NCBI GenBank assembly: GCA_024278755.1
Contig: JAJRSO010000030.1
Location: forward strand, 1-64,000
DNA from: Calditrichota bacterium
Lineage (GTDB): Bacteria; Calditrichota; Calditrichia; Calditrichales; Calditrichaceae
DNA: 64,000 bases
Direction: 5' to 3'
The position numbers and the translations under genes are program-made. Positions 14,969 through 23,899 of the stretch are shown piece after piece. Within the stretch, counting starts at the first letter, position 1. Every line of letters begins with the position of its first letter. The notes beneath the pieces were generated by a model that saw only the letters and a program-made list of their open reading frames with translations, was not told where the DNA came from and did not search any database.

Positions 14969-16372
14969 TTAGTCCTCTCTTGCGTTGTCGTTTTTTATTG
15001 GCAGCGAAATGGTAAAACGGCTGCCCTCATTTTGTTTGCTTTTTACGGCGATGGTTCCGTTGTGCATTTGAATGACCCAAAGCGAAATGGCCAGTCCTAA
15101 TCCGCTTCCGCCCAATTCGCGCGAACGCGCTTTATCCACACGGTAAAAACGCCGGAAGATTTTATCGAGATGCGCTTTGGGAATTCCGTTTCCGCTGTCG
15201 CTTATGGATATGGCGGCTTCAAAAGCGTTATGTTTTAACGTAACGGTTATCTTACTTTCCGCGGGAGCGTATTTGATGGCATTGTCCAAAATATTTAGCA
15301 GCGCTTCCCGTACTAAATCACGGTCGGCAAAAAGAGAGATGTCGCCATTACTTTGCAGTTCGATGACTTGTTTCTTCTCTTCAGCGAGGGGTTGAATAAA
15401 TTCTATGGTCTGTTCGACAAAGGGAATAAAATCAAATAATTCTTTGCGCAGCTTCATCTGGTCGGAATCGGCCCGCGAAAGAAAAAGCAGGCTGTCTATC
15501 AATCGCGTTAAACGGCGGTTTTCTTCCAATATACTGCCGATTACATTGCGGTAGTATTCCGGTTTCTTATTTTCCTGAAGGCTCACTTCTCCCATACTGC
15601 GGATGGCGGTGAGCGGAGTACGCAATTCGTGGGCGGCGTCGGATGTGAATTGTTTTAGCCGCAGGAAGGATTTTTCAAGCCGATCCAGCAGGGCATTAAA
15701 AGTGAGAGAAAGATTTCCCAACTCATCCCGGGCATTGGCGACCGGAAGCCGTTCGTGTAAATTTTCTTCACCTATTTTGCGGGCAGTAACTGCCATTCGA
15801 TCCACCGGAGCCAGCAGTTTTTTACTTAAAAAATACCCGCCCCATCCGGCAATGATAATGGAAAGCGGCAGGGCAATAATTAAAATCCATAAAAACGAAA
15901 ACAACTCCCGCCATAAAGACGCCTCGTTTTTTATAAGCCGAACAAAAAACCAGTGGCCGTCGATGTTTACTTTTCCCTGCATTATGCGCAGGTGTAAATC
16001 GTTGGGCAGGCTTAACGATTTAAAGCGGAATCCGTCTCCGTTTTTTAGCCGGTTTTGAAAAGAGGGGAGTATGGCTGAACTGACCGGACGGCTTTTAAAA
16101 AGTACCAGGTTCTCCGGCGACCAGATTTCGAACCAGTTTTCCCGCAGATACGGGTTGCTTTCCGCTTTAAAATAGAGCGAATCGTTTGCGCCAATCTGAA
16201 TTATGTTTTCCAGAAGTTCGTAGTTTTCCGCTAACTCCTGGTCCAAATTATGACGCAAGTTCAAATAGAGCAATGCAATGGTAAATCCGGCATACAGAAT
16301 AAGAATAAACGTAAAAATCAATACATACCAAAGCGTTAACCTGGCACGGACATTTTTAATTCCGGAAAGCAT
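14969..16372 (-). CDS. Two-component sensor histidine kinase, CusS-like layout
   Basis: 467 residues: transmembrane helix (about 12-35), periplasmic domain (about 36-155), second helix (about 157-180), HAMP (about 182-235), HisKA with phospho-acceptor in 'HELRTPLTAIRSMGE' (about 247), and HATPase_c with N box 'ALLNILDNAIKYA', 'DSGNGIPKAHLDKIF' and 'GGSGLGLAI'. The order matches heavy-metal sensors such as CusS. Its ATG overlaps the TGA of the response regulator's original reading frame (TGATG), so the pair evolved as a coupled unit. Signal unknown; copper is possible from context. Confidence 0.9.
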   Translation of the reverse strand: MLSGIKNVRARLTLWYVLIFTFILILYAGFTIALLYLNLRHNLDQELAENYELLENIIQIGANDSLYFKAESNPYLRENWFEIWSPENLVLFKSRPVSSAILPSFQNRLKNGDGFRFKSLSLPNDLHLRIMQGKVNIDGHWFFVRLIKNEASLWRELFSFLWILIIALPLSIIIAGWGGYFLSKKLLAPVDRMAVTARKIGEENLHERLPVANARDELGNLSLTFNALLDRLEKSFLRLKQFTSDAAHELRTPLTAIRSMGEVSLQENKKPEYYRNVIGSILEENRRLTRLIDSLLFLSRADSDQMKLRKELFDFIPFVEQTIEFIQPLAEEKKQVIELQSNGDISLFADRDLVREALLNILDNAIKYAPAESKITVTLKHNAFEAAISISDSGNGIPKAHLDKIFRRFYRVDKARSRELGGSGLGLAISLWVIQMHNGTIAVKSKQNEGSRFTISLPIKNDNARED

Positions 16373-16539
16373 CAGGGTGTATCCTCCGAAAGGATAAATC
16401 CCACACCGCGAATGGTATGAATTAATTTCTGCTGAAACGGATCGTCAATTTTACGGCGCAGCCGGGCAATGTGTACATCAATCAGGTTATCAATGGGGGT
16501 GGCGCGATCGACCTCTTTCCACACCTCTTTTGCAATCAT
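16372..16539 (-). pseudogene. Severed C-terminal part of the OmpR-type regulator
   Basis: In frame with the gene upstream and directly after its TAA, this stretch encodes the rest of a winged-helix DNA-binding domain (MIAKEVWKEV..., 'IDVHIARLRRKIDDP', 'TIRGVGFIL'), ending TGA over the kinase ATG. It contains the recognition helix. It has no obvious ribosome site of its own, although the stop is followed directly by ATG (TAAATG), so restart after termination is conceivable. Confidence 0.8.
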
Positions 16540-17055
16540 TTACCGCGAGACAATCTGGCCTTTGTGGCGCAATAATAGTTCCAGAAAATCAAATTCCAGA
16601 ACCGTCAAACTAATAGCGTCGGCGTTTCGTTTAACCTTTCGGGTAATCCGATCCATTTCCAGATCGGAAACAAACAGGCGTAACCTGCCGTTGCTTTTTC
16701 CGCGGCGAAGTAAAACCCGGATACGCGCCAGTAATTCGGCAAAGGCAAAGGGTTTGATCAGATAGTCGTCGGCGCCGCTGTCCAGCCCCTTTACCCGGTC
16801 TTCCACCGTGTCCCGCGCGGTTAAAACGAGAACAGGAAACCGCATCCCTTTTTCACGAACCGATTTTAAAATTTCCAGTCCGTCCCTGCCTGGCAGCATC
16901 AGATCCAGCAGCAGTAGATCATAGCTTTGCGTACTGAGCATATAAAAGCCCTCTTCGCCGCTAAAGGCCAGATCTACTTCGTAGTTTTCATGCAGCAGAC
17001 CTTCTTTTAAAGCTGCGGCTACTTTTTGTTCGTCTTCAATTACCAAAATGCGCAT
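16540..17055 (-). CDS. OmpR-family response regulator, cut short by in-frame TAA
   Basis: REC domain (about 1-115: 'RILVIEDEQ', phospho-Asp in LLLLDLMLPGRDG near 50, 'VLTARD', Lys in 'LIKPFAF') followed by the first half of a winged-helix domain, then TAA after QIVSR. The remaining about 55 residues, including the recognition helix, follow in frame (pseudogene entry). I chose ATG 17055 because OmpR proteins start MRIL; ATG 17082 is also possible and neither has a strong ribosome site. The usual residue at the stop is often Glu, Asp or Thr, so one base change (e.g. GAA to TAA) explains it. As read, the product could be phosphorylated but probably could not bind DNA. Confidence 0.8.
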   Translation of the reverse strand: MRILVIEDEQKVAAALKEGLLHENYEVDLAFSGEEGFYMLSTQSYDLLLLDLMLPGRDGLEILKSVREKGMRFPVLVLTARDTVEDRVKGLDSGADDYLIKPFAFAELLARIRVLLRRGKSNGRLRLFVSDLEMDRITRKVKRNADAISLTVLEFDFLELLLRHKGQIVSR

Positions 17056-17115
17056 GTTATCGTTCCGGAATATTTTAGACATATTTTAAGGAATTTATGG
17101 AAAGATAAAACATAA

Positions 17116-17143
17116 ATTTTCCTTAAATTAATTTAAGGAAAAT
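17116..17143. promoter_or_regulatory. Perfect 28-bp palindrome before the OmpR-type regulator
   Basis: The core is CCTTAAATTAATTTAAGG, extended by ATTTT/AAAAT to 28 bp without mismatch. It lies 61-88 nt upstream of ATG 17055. A half-copy, TTTTAAGGAATTT, is at about 17085-17097. It is probably an operator for autoregulation or for another factor. Being A/T-rich and palindromic, it could also form a cruciform. Confidence 0.5.
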
Positions 17144-17216
17144 GGCAGCTGCGGTTCAAATGAAGTTACCTCCTTATATTTTGTCTATTCCGGTTTCGAT
17201 TATTCTAGGCCGCAAC

Positions 17217-17247
17217 AAAAAAGGCTGCCCGGAAAAGAGACAGCCTT
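17217..17247 (-). terminator. Second terminator downstream of cusA
   Basis: On the minus strand GGCTGTC/GGCAGCC (one G-U pair) with a short loop is followed by TTTTTTG. It would stop read-through from the cus operon before the regulator gene. Confidence 0.6.
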
Positions 17248-17420
17248 TATAATTTAAATTTTGTTAATCATAGTGAAAGTTCTTATTTAATTAAAATAAG
17301 CTTTTTAATTTCCTTCTGATTTTTTCCTGACAATTCATAGTAGTATAAAAATATCTGCTATTACTTGTAATGATGTGACTGGTCGGATTAAAGGGGCAGG
17401 CTAACAGGCGACAAACGAAT

Positions 17421-17475
17421 GAAAAAAATTAGTAATACAACCCTCCGGGACGGTTCAATCCCGGAAGGTTGTATT
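17421..17475 (-). terminator. Strong terminator of the cus efflux operon
   Basis: A long hairpin (AATACAACC, one mismatch, TCCGGGA paired with TCCCGGA, GGTTGTATT; loop 8 nt) starts 6 nt after the cusA stop and is followed on the minus strand by ACTAATTTTTTTC. Confidence 0.8.
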
Positions 17476-17480
17476 GCCTT

Positions 17481-20400
17481 CTAATTGGTTGTATGGCTTT
17501 CCGGAGCTTCTGTTTTTAACTGAACCGCAAGCCGTTTAACTTCGTAGCTTTTCCACAGATAGTAGATGGCCGGTATTACAATCAGCGTTAAAATGGTGGA
17601 TGAAACCATCCCGCCCACCATGGGTGCGGCAATCCGTTTCATCGTTTGCGAACCGGCGCCGACGCCCCATAAAATAGGTACCAAACCGATCATGGTCGTC
17701 ATCACCGTCATTAGCTTGGGGCGTACGCGATCCACCGCGCCGGAGATGATGGCGTCGTATAAATCTTTCATATTACGCATGGTACCGTTTAATATTTTTT
17801 CTTTAAACACATTATCGAGATACACCAGCATCACAACGCCCGTCTCTGCGGCCAGACCGGCCAGGGCGATGAAACCCACTCCTACGGCCACACTGAAGTT
17901 GTAATCCAGAAAATACATAAACCAGATGCCGCCCACGAGCGCAAAGGGCAGCGACAGCATTACGATCAGACTTTCGGTAAAATTTTTAAAGTTAAAGTAA
18001 AGCAGCAGAAAAATAATGACCAGCGTAATGGGGATCACCAGGTTCAGACGTTTTTGCGCTCGTTCCATGTATTCGAACTGACCGCTCCAGACCAGGCTGT
18101 ATCCTTCGGGGAAATCGATTTCTTTTTCCACTATTTTTTGAGCATTTTTAACATAGGTGCCCACATCAATGCCGCGTAAATCCACATAGAGCCAGGCCGT
18201 ACGGCGGGCGTTTTCGCTTTTAATAACCGGCGGGCCTTTTTTAATGGAAATATCGGCCACATAACTTAATGGAATCTGTGCGCCACCGGGAGTAGGAACA
18301 AGCACACGCTTAATAGAATTCAGATTGTCGCGCAGCTCACGGCTGTAACGCACGTTTACCGGATAGCGTTCCAGACCTTCTACTGTGTATGTTACATTCA
18401 TCCCGCCAATAGCCGACATAATTACATCCTGCACATCGCCAACGGTAAGTCCGTAGCGGGCCGCTTCTTTGCGTTTAATATCAAAATCGAAAAAGTTACC
18501 GCCCACCGCTTTATCGGGGAAGACGCTAAGCGTGCCTTTGACATCTTTAATTACCGCAGCGATTTCCTGACCCAGGTCGGATAGCACTTGTAAATCGGGA
18601 CCCATAATTTTAATGCCCACCGGCGTTTTAATTCCCGTACTAAGCATATCGATTCGCGTTTTAATGGGCATGGTCCAGGCGTTGGTAAGACCAGGAAACT
18701 GAATCGCCGCGTCCAGTTCGGCGATCAGTTTCTCAATGGTCATCCCCGGCCTCCACTTCTCTTTCGGTTGAAGCATAATGGTTGTTTCGATCATCGACAG
18801 CGGCGCCGGATCGGTGGCCGTTTCGGCCCGGCCGATTTTACCGAATACATGGTGCACTTCCGGAAAACTTTTAATGATCTTATCCGTCTGCTGCAAGAGC
18901 TCTTTGGCCTTGGTAATGCTGATACCCGGGTCGGTAGTGGGCATATAAAGCAGATCGCCTTCGTTTAAGGGCGGCATAAATTCCGAACCGATTTTACCAA
19001 GGGGGAAAATTGTGATTAAAAGAATAACCACAGCCGTTCCGATGGTAATCCAACGGAAACGCAGCACCCAGTGGATAATGGGCCGGTATAGTTTTATCAA
19101 AATGCGGCTGACGGGGTTTTTGTGCTCGGGCATAATTTTACCGCGTACAAAATAACCCATTAGCACCGGAACGATGGTAATGGCCAGAAAAGCGGCTCCG
19201 GCCATAGCATAGGTTTTGGTAAACGCCAGCGGTTTAAACAGGCGGCCTTCCTGTGCCTGCAGGGTGAATACCGGTAAAAAGGAGATGGTAATTATCAACA
19301 GGGAATAAAAGAGCGCCGGTCCTACCTCTTTGGACGAATCGATTATGATGCGCCAGTGATCCTTTTTACCGCCATCCCTTTCGATATGTTTATGGGCGTT
19401 TTCTATCATCACAATGGCCGCGTCCACCATGGCGCCAATGGCGATGGCAATACCTCCTAACGACATAATATTGGCGTTAATCCCCTGAAAATACATAATC
19501 AGAAAAGAGATTAAAATACCCATGGGCAGGGTAAACAGGGCCACGAATGCCGAGCGAAAATGCAGCAGAAAGATAATGCTGACCAGGGCTACTACGAGCA
19601 GTTCTTCCAGCAGCTTCCAGCTTAAATTATCGATGGCGCGCTGAATGAGTCCGGCGCGATCGTATGCGGTCCGGATGGTTACGCCTTCGGGCAGACCCTT
19701 TTTGAGTTCTTCTAATTTGGTTTTGACCCGTTCGATGGTTTTAAGGGCATTCTCGCCAAAGCGCATTACAATGATGCCGCCCACGGTTTCACCTTCGCCG
19801 TTCCAGTCGGCCAGGCCGCGCCGCAGCTCCGGTCCGATGACCACATTGGCTACGTTTTTAATTAGAATCGGCGTTCCGTTGGCGTCCACACCCAGCGGGA
19901 TATTTTCGATATCCTGTATGGATTTAATGTATCCCAGTCCGCGTACCATAAATTCGGTTTCGCCCATTTCAACCAGTTTACCGCCCACATCATTGTTGCT
20001 GCGCTTTATGGCTTTTCGCACCTTTTGAATGGGGATGTTGTAAGCTAAGAGTTTGTTAGGATCCACTTGTACCTGGTATTGTTTTACATAACCGCCGATG
20101 CTGGCCACCTCGGCCACACCGGGTACGGTGGTTAATTCGTAGCGCAGGTACCAATCCTGGATGGAGCGTAATTCCTGAAGATCATACGTATCTCCGCCGT
20201 CCAGTGTATATTCATAAACCCAGCCCACACCGGTGGCGTCCGGACCTAAGGTGGGTGTTATGCCCTGGGGAAGACGACTGGAAACGTAATTCAGATATTC
20301 CAGAACCCGCGATCGTGCCCAGTACAGATCGGTGCCGTCCTCAAAAATAATATAAACAAAGGAGAGACCGAAAAAGGAATAGCCGCGCACCACTTTGGCG

Positions 20401-20633
20401 TATGGTACGGCCAGCATGGCTGTGGTTAAAGGATAGGTCACCTGGTCTTCCACTACCTGCGGCGCCTGACCGGCATACTCGGTAAAGATAATCACCTGCA
20501 CATCGCTCAAATCCGGAATGGCGTCAATGGGCGTATCCAGCAAAGCGTAGATTCCGGCCAAAGCCAGAAAGGCGGTGAAGATGATCACCAGAAAACGGTT
20601 GTTTACTGATTTTTCAATTATTTTTTCTAACAT
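17481..20633 (-). CDS. cusA: Heavy-metal RND efflux pump, Cu(I)/Ag(I) type
   Basis: 1050 residues, the normal CusA length. 'MLEKIIEKSVNNRFLV' starts the first transmembrane helix; two large periplasmic loops and 12 helices follow, with 'GGIAIAIGAMVDAAIVMIEN' in helix 4, where the HME subfamily carries its proton-relay Asp. The three Met-bearing contexts known for CusA are present: LLYMP, PLSMIETTI and RIDMLSTGIK, which favours Cu(I)/Ag(I) rather than Zn/Co. The C-terminal helices (FVYLDNVF..., 'MVGGMVSSTILTLIVIPAIY') are complete. Inner-membrane pump of the CusCBA tripartite complex. It lies 151 nt after cusB, with an inverted repeat in the gap. Confidence 0.93.
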   Translation of the reverse strand: MLEKIIEKSVNNRFLVIIFTAFLALAGIYALLDTPIDAIPDLSDVQVIIFTEYAGQAPQVVEDQVTYPLTTAMLAVPYAKVVRGYSFFGLSFVYIIFEDGTDLYWARSRVLEYLNYVSSRLPQGITPTLGPDATGVGWVYEYTLDGGDTYDLQELRSIQDWYLRYELTTVPGVAEVASIGGYVKQYQVQVDPNKLLAYNIPIQKVRKAIKRSNNDVGGKLVEMGETEFMVRGLGYIKSIQDIENIPLGVDANGTPILIKNVANVVIGPELRRGLADWNGEGETVGGIIVMRFGENALKTIERVKTKLEELKKGLPEGVTIRTAYDRAGLIQRAIDNLSWKLLEELLVVALVSIIFLLHFRSAFVALFTLPMGILISFLIMYFQGINANIMSLGGIAIAIGAMVDAAIVMIENAHKHIERDGGKKDHWRIIIDSSKEVGPALFYSLLIITISFLPVFTLQAQEGRLFKPLAFTKTYAMAGAAFLAITIVPVLMGYFVRGKIMPEHKNPVSRILIKLYRPIIHWVLRFRWITIGTAVVILLITIFPLGKIGSEFMPPLNEGDLLYMPTTDPGISITKAKELLQQTDKIIKSFPEVHHVFGKIGRAETATDPAPLSMIETTIMLQPKEKWRPGMTIEKLIAELDAAIQFPGLTNAWTMPIKTRIDMLSTGIKTPVGIKIMGPDLQVLSDLGQEIAAVIKDVKGTLSVFPDKAVGGNFFDFDIKRKEAARYGLTVGDVQDVIMSAIGGMNVTYTVEGLERYPVNVRYSRELRDNLNSIKRVLVPTPGGAQIPLSYVADISIKKGPPVIKSENARRTAWLYVDLRGIDVGTYVKNAQKIVEKEIDFPEGYSLVWSGQFEYMERAQKRLNLVIPITLVIIFLLLYFNFKNFTESLIVMLSLPFALVGGIWFMYFLDYNFSVAVGVGFIALAGLAAETGVVMLVYLDNVFKEKILNGTMRNMKDLYDAIISGAVDRVRPKLMTVMTTMIGLVPILWGVGAGSQTMKRIAAPMVGGMVSSTILTLIVIPAIYYLWKSYEVKRLAVQLKTEAPESHTTN

Positions 20634-20654
20634 TTTTTCTCCGTTTAAACAGAA

Positions 20655-20783
20655 TTCCCTGATTGAATTTCCCCTTAGAAAAGGGGATTAAGGGGTTGTA
20701 AAATAAGTCCTATGCAATGTTATTTCAGTTCAAAAAAAGAACAAAAACAACCCCCTCTGTCCCCCTTTTTTAAGGGAGATGTG
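20655..20783. repeat. Inverted repeat between cusB and cusA
   Basis: ACAACCCCTTAATCCCC... (inverted, left side) and ACAACCCCCTCTGTCCCCC... (right side) are related arms of about 32 bp flanking an A/T-rich centre of about 65 bp. Each arm also has its own small stem (CCCCTT/AAGGGG; CCCTT/AAGGG). It resembles a decayed palindromic intergenic repeat. In the transcript it could form a structure lowering cusA expression relative to cusB. Confidence 0.5.
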
Positions 20784-20784
20784 G

Positions 20785-22353
20785 TTACTTATTCCCGCCG
20801 CATTTTCCGGCGCCGCACTTCATCTCCGTTTCTTTGCTTTTATTGAGTTTCTCTTTTGGTTTCGGTTCCATTTTCATCTCAGGCTCTTTTGTTCCCGGTT
20901 CTGTTTTTTCATTTTTCATTTGTCTTTTTTCATTCTTTTCGGCTAACATTTTCTGAATGGCTTCCTGCAGGCGGCTTTCGCTGTCTAACATGAATTGTGC
21001 GGAAATTACCACGGATTCGTTTCCCAGCAAACCGGAAATAATGCGGATTTTTCCTTCACTTTCTTCGCCGATCTGCACCTCCCGCGGCGTAAAGCGGCCT
21101 TTACCCTGGGCAAGAAAAACAATATTACGCGCACCGGAACGAATGACCGCTTCGGTGGGCACCACCAGAGCATTTTCGATGGCCGGGGCCTGGATACGGA
21201 TATTTCCGTACATTCCGGGTCTGAGCTGCATATCTGCATTGGGAAATTCGACGCGCACTTTTAAATCGCGCGTCTTTTCATTTAAATAGGGATAGACATA
21301 CGTTACTTTCCCCTTTAGCCGTTTTCCCGGCATATAAGATAATTCCAGCTCGGCGGGCTGACCTTCTTTGATCCAGGAGGCTTCATTATCATAAATACTG
21401 ACATTCACCCAAACCGTGGAGAGATCGGCAATGCGGTACAAATCCATTCCTTCTTTGATATGCATCCCGTCAACCGCGTTTTTGTGAATCACAACGCCAT
21501 TTGCCGGGGACACCAGGCGAAGCGTTTTGCGCACCTGTCCGCTGTTTTCCAGCTTTTTGATTTCCGCTTCGGGAATATCCCAGTACGCAAGACGCTGGCG
21601 GCTGGCCTTTACCAACGATTCGGCCCCATCGCGGATACTTGCAAATTTACTGTCTTTTACCATCTTCTGGTTTTTTAAGGCCAACAGATATTCCTGCTGT
21701 GTCGTAACCAAATCCGGTGAATAGATTTCTAATAGCGTCTGATCTTTGCGCACTTTCTGTCCGGTATAATTTACCGAAAGATGTTCAATCCAGCCGCTAA
21801 TCCGGGCGGATATGGCATAAATGGCCTCTTCGTTGTAATCCACTTTTCCCACGGCGCGCAGCGATCGGCTGAAATCGGTTCGAATAACCGGAGCGGTGCG
21901 TACTCCCATGTTTTGCACGGTGACCGGGTCTATCTGCACATTGCTGCCGGAAGACACCTGGTCGTCATATACCGGAACGAGGTCCATTCCCATATTGGAT
22001 TTACCGGGTCTGTCGTATATTTCCGTTGGATTCATAGGCGCCTGCCAATAAAGAATCTTGCGTTCACCATTATCCGTATTTTTATCGGTTCCGGCCGGCG
22101 TTTTGTTTGTTTTTAACGGCACGAGGTCCATACCGCACTTGGGGCACTGACCCGGCTCGTCTAAAATGACTTCCGGATGCATGCCACAGGTGTAAAGCTG
22201 ACCTTCCGCGTCACTGTGCTGGTGGGTTTCATTTGCCTGTTTTTCGCTACTGCAGGACAGGGTGAATACGGAAAAAACAGTGAGCAGAGCGAGCAAAGAG
22301 AAAAAGAGTAGTTTCTTTGATTTTGGGTTTGGTAGATTCATTTGGTTCTCCAT
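20785..22353 (-). CDS. cusB: RND periplasmic adaptor with heavy-metal-binding domains
   Basis: 522 residues. The N-terminus has a lipobox-like 'FTLSCSS' at about 31-37. Two heavy-metal-binding motifs follow: YTCGMHPE...CPKCGMDLVPL (about 53-80) and the Cys-less YWQAPMNP...NMGMDLVPVY (about 98-128), as in CusB. The adaptor body has the usual hairpin, lipoyl and beta-barrel parts ('ISGWIEHLSVNYTGQKVRKDQ', 'LVSPANGVVIHKN', 'LRPGMYGNIRI'). The tail (about 455-522) is a Lys/Glu/Met-rich low-complexity extension ending CGAGKCGG, not usual in CusB, and may bind metal. Links CusA to CusC and may deliver metal. Confidence 0.92.
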   Translation of the reverse strand: MENQMNLPNPKSKKLLFFSLLALLTVFSVFTLSCSSEKQANETHQHSDAEGQLYTCGMHPEVILDEPGQCPKCGMDLVPLKTNKTPAGTDKNTDNGERKILYWQAPMNPTEIYDRPGKSNMGMDLVPVYDDQVSSGSNVQIDPVTVQNMGVRTAPVIRTDFSRSLRAVGKVDYNEEAIYAISARISGWIEHLSVNYTGQKVRKDQTLLEIYSPDLVTTQQEYLLALKNQKMVKDSKFASIRDGAESLVKASRQRLAYWDIPEAEIKKLENSGQVRKTLRLVSPANGVVIHKNAVDGMHIKEGMDLYRIADLSTVWVNVSIYDNEASWIKEGQPAELELSYMPGKRLKGKVTYVYPYLNEKTRDLKVRVEFPNADMQLRPGMYGNIRIQAPAIENALVVPTEAVIRSGARNIVFLAQGKGRFTPREVQIGEESEGKIRIISGLLGNESVVISAQFMLDSESRLQEAIQKMLAEKNEKRQMKNEKTEPGTKEPEMKMEPKPKEKLNKSKETEMKCGAGKCGGNK

Positions 22354-22627
22354 TTGATTATATTTTCTGGTTTATCTTGTTTATACCCGAATATTTTTGT
22401 CGGGGAGGCTAAGTATGTAACCGTATTTCCGCCTACGTGGGGATGACGATCTTTTATCCCCGCTAATCACAGATTGTTGCGAAAAGAAATTAGCCGCGAA
22501 AGCGCGCGAATATATTTAAGCAGCCGAAACAATAAGCACTGAAAGGGTTTAATCAGTGGAAATCAGTGTTCATCCGCGGCTAAAAAAGAAACTGCGATAC
22601 CCTGACCCAAAGGGAAGCGAATTAGTT
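22354..22627. other. Non-coding gap between cusC and cusB with a dispersed repeat
   Basis: The 274-nt gap is long for an operon. Its core (about 22477-22592) is a copy of a dispersed repeat also seen at about 46705-46810: both contain GAAATTAG(C/T)CGCGAA, AATAAGCACTGAA(A)GGG and AAATCAGTGTTCAT. The left part contains 'GTATGTAACCGTATTTCCGCC' in part, unrelated to neighbours. No gene seen. Confidence 0.55.
22477..22592. repeat. Dispersed intergenic repeat, copy 1
   Basis: Shares GAAATTAG(C/T)CGCGAA, AATAAGCACTGAA and AAATCAGTGTTCAT(C/T)CG with 46705-46810. Its ends are inverted (TTAGCCGCG...CGCGGCTAA), so this copy can fold on itself. Sequences like 'AATCAGTG..CATCCGCGGC' occur between genes in many bacterial phyla; function unknown. 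Confidence 0.6.
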
Positions 22628-23899
22628 TCACTGTATTCTTGTTCCGGTTACATACTCCAGTTCCGCCAGGTTTTTCTGATAGGCGCTTAAAATTCTGGAA
22701 TACTCCAATTCGAAATTGAACAGGGTTTTCTGGTTGTTGATTAATGTTAAAAAATCCACTTTATCGGTCTGATAGCCAATCATTGCCGATTGTAAAGACT
22801 GGGCCGCCTGCGGAATGATGCCCGTACTGTATAAATCCAGCAGCTTTGTGTTTTTATCCATTGCCGTTAAGGTATTGTCCAGTGCGGCATTGACCTGATT
22901 CTGTATATTTCTGTAGGCGGCTTCGGCCTGTCTTTGGGCAATTTGTTTTTCTTGTACCTGTTTTGCCTGTTTGCGTCCAAAGTAAAGCGGCAGATTAAAG
23001 GTGATTCCTCCGGAAAGAAAATCAACGCCGCCCATTCCGCTTTGCAAAACGTCTCGCTGTGTATAGGCCATAAAAACAGAAAAATCGGGCAGGTAACTCT
23101 TTTTTGCCAGAGCGCTCTGAGCTTTTCGCTGCTCAATGCGCAAACGCCAGGCGTTTAACAGGGCTCTCTGTTTGACCGCTGACTGCTCAAGGTTTTTCCA
23201 ATCGTATATTTTTACGGGAAGCAGAGGTTTTTCCGTTTTGGCAACGGCTTGCCGGATGGGGCGATTTAATAGCTTATTTAGGTTTGCTTCGAGCTGTTCG
23301 CGTTTTTGTTTTAGTGTAATCAGTCGTTCGTTCATTTTAGAGAGTTCGACCTGCGCTTTTAGTACATCCTGTTGCAGGCCCTTACCGACACTGTATTTTT
23401 TTTCAGCGATATTTACAAATTCTGTGATCAGTGAAAAGTTTTTTTGTGTGGTTGTAATCGCCTCATCTATATAATACAAATCGTAATACAACAGTTTAAT
23501 ATTACGAAAAAGCTGTGCTTCTAATTCGTTGTAATTAGCTCTGGTTACGCGTGCGTTTTCGCGGGCAATTCTTTCTTTCAGTCCAAGTTTTCCAAAGAAA
23601 GGGAAACTCTGCTTTACGGCAAACTGTTTTCCGCTCATGGGTTCCTGATCAAACACATAATTATCAAGCGGCAGGTTAAGGATATTCAGGCTGAGCATCG
23701 GATCGGGCAGGGCGCCGGCCTGCGGTATTTTTAAGGAATCCGCAATGGTTTGCAGGCGAAAGGCCTGTAAACGGGGATTGTTTTGTAACGCTTCTTTAAG
23801 CAGCGCATCCAGCGAAATGGCCTTTTCCTCTTCCTGGCTGTAAAGCGGCAGACTGCTGAAAAAGAGTAAGAATAAAATGATAAATCCGTTTTTAAGCAT
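22628..23899 (-). CDS. cusC: TolC-family outer-membrane channel of the Cus system
   Basis: 423 residues from ATG 23899, which has GGAGG 8 nt upstream (a longer in-frame start at 23914 overlaps the ribosome site and is unlikely). Signal peptide (about 1-21, no lipobox Cys). Two OEP repeats follow with the coiled-coil helices of the periplasmic tunnel ('VKQSFPFFGKLGLKERIARE', 'KYSVGKGLQQDVLKAQVELS', 'ERLITLKQKREQLEANLN'). Same operon as cusB and cusA. The start overlaps the end of the small membrane-protein gene by 8 nt. Confidence 0.88.
   Translation of the reverse strand: MLKNGFIILFLLFFSSLPLYSQEEEKAISLDALLKEALQNNPRLQAFRLQTIADSLKIPQAGALPDPMLSLNILNLPLDNYVFDQEPMSGKQFAVKQSFPFFGKLGLKERIARENARVTRANYNELEAQLFRNIKLLYYDLYYIDEAITTTQKNFSLITEFVNIAEKKYSVGKGLQQDVLKAQVELSKMNERLITLKQKREQLEANLNKLLNRPIRQAVAKTEKPLLPVKIYDWKNLEQSAVKQRALLNAWRLRIEQRKAQSALAKKSYLPDFSVFMAYTQRDVLQSGMGGVDFLSGGITFNLPLYFGRKQAKQVQEKQIAQRQAEAAYRNIQNQVNAALDNTLTAMDKNTKLLDLYSTGIIPQAAQSLQSAMIGYQTDKVDFLTLINNQKTLFNFELEYSRILSAYQKNLAELEYVTGTRIQ

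Larger units (their letters stand above)
17083..17480. other. Non-coding region between cusA and the OmpR-type regulator
   Basis: About 400 nt without a gene. It contains two terminators for the cus operon, and a long palindrome close to the regulator start (separate entries). A sequence TTTCGATTATTCTAGG at about 17187-17202 partly resembles the sigma-54 activator motif (three deviations at the ends), with no -24/-12 box nearby. Confidence 0.6.
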
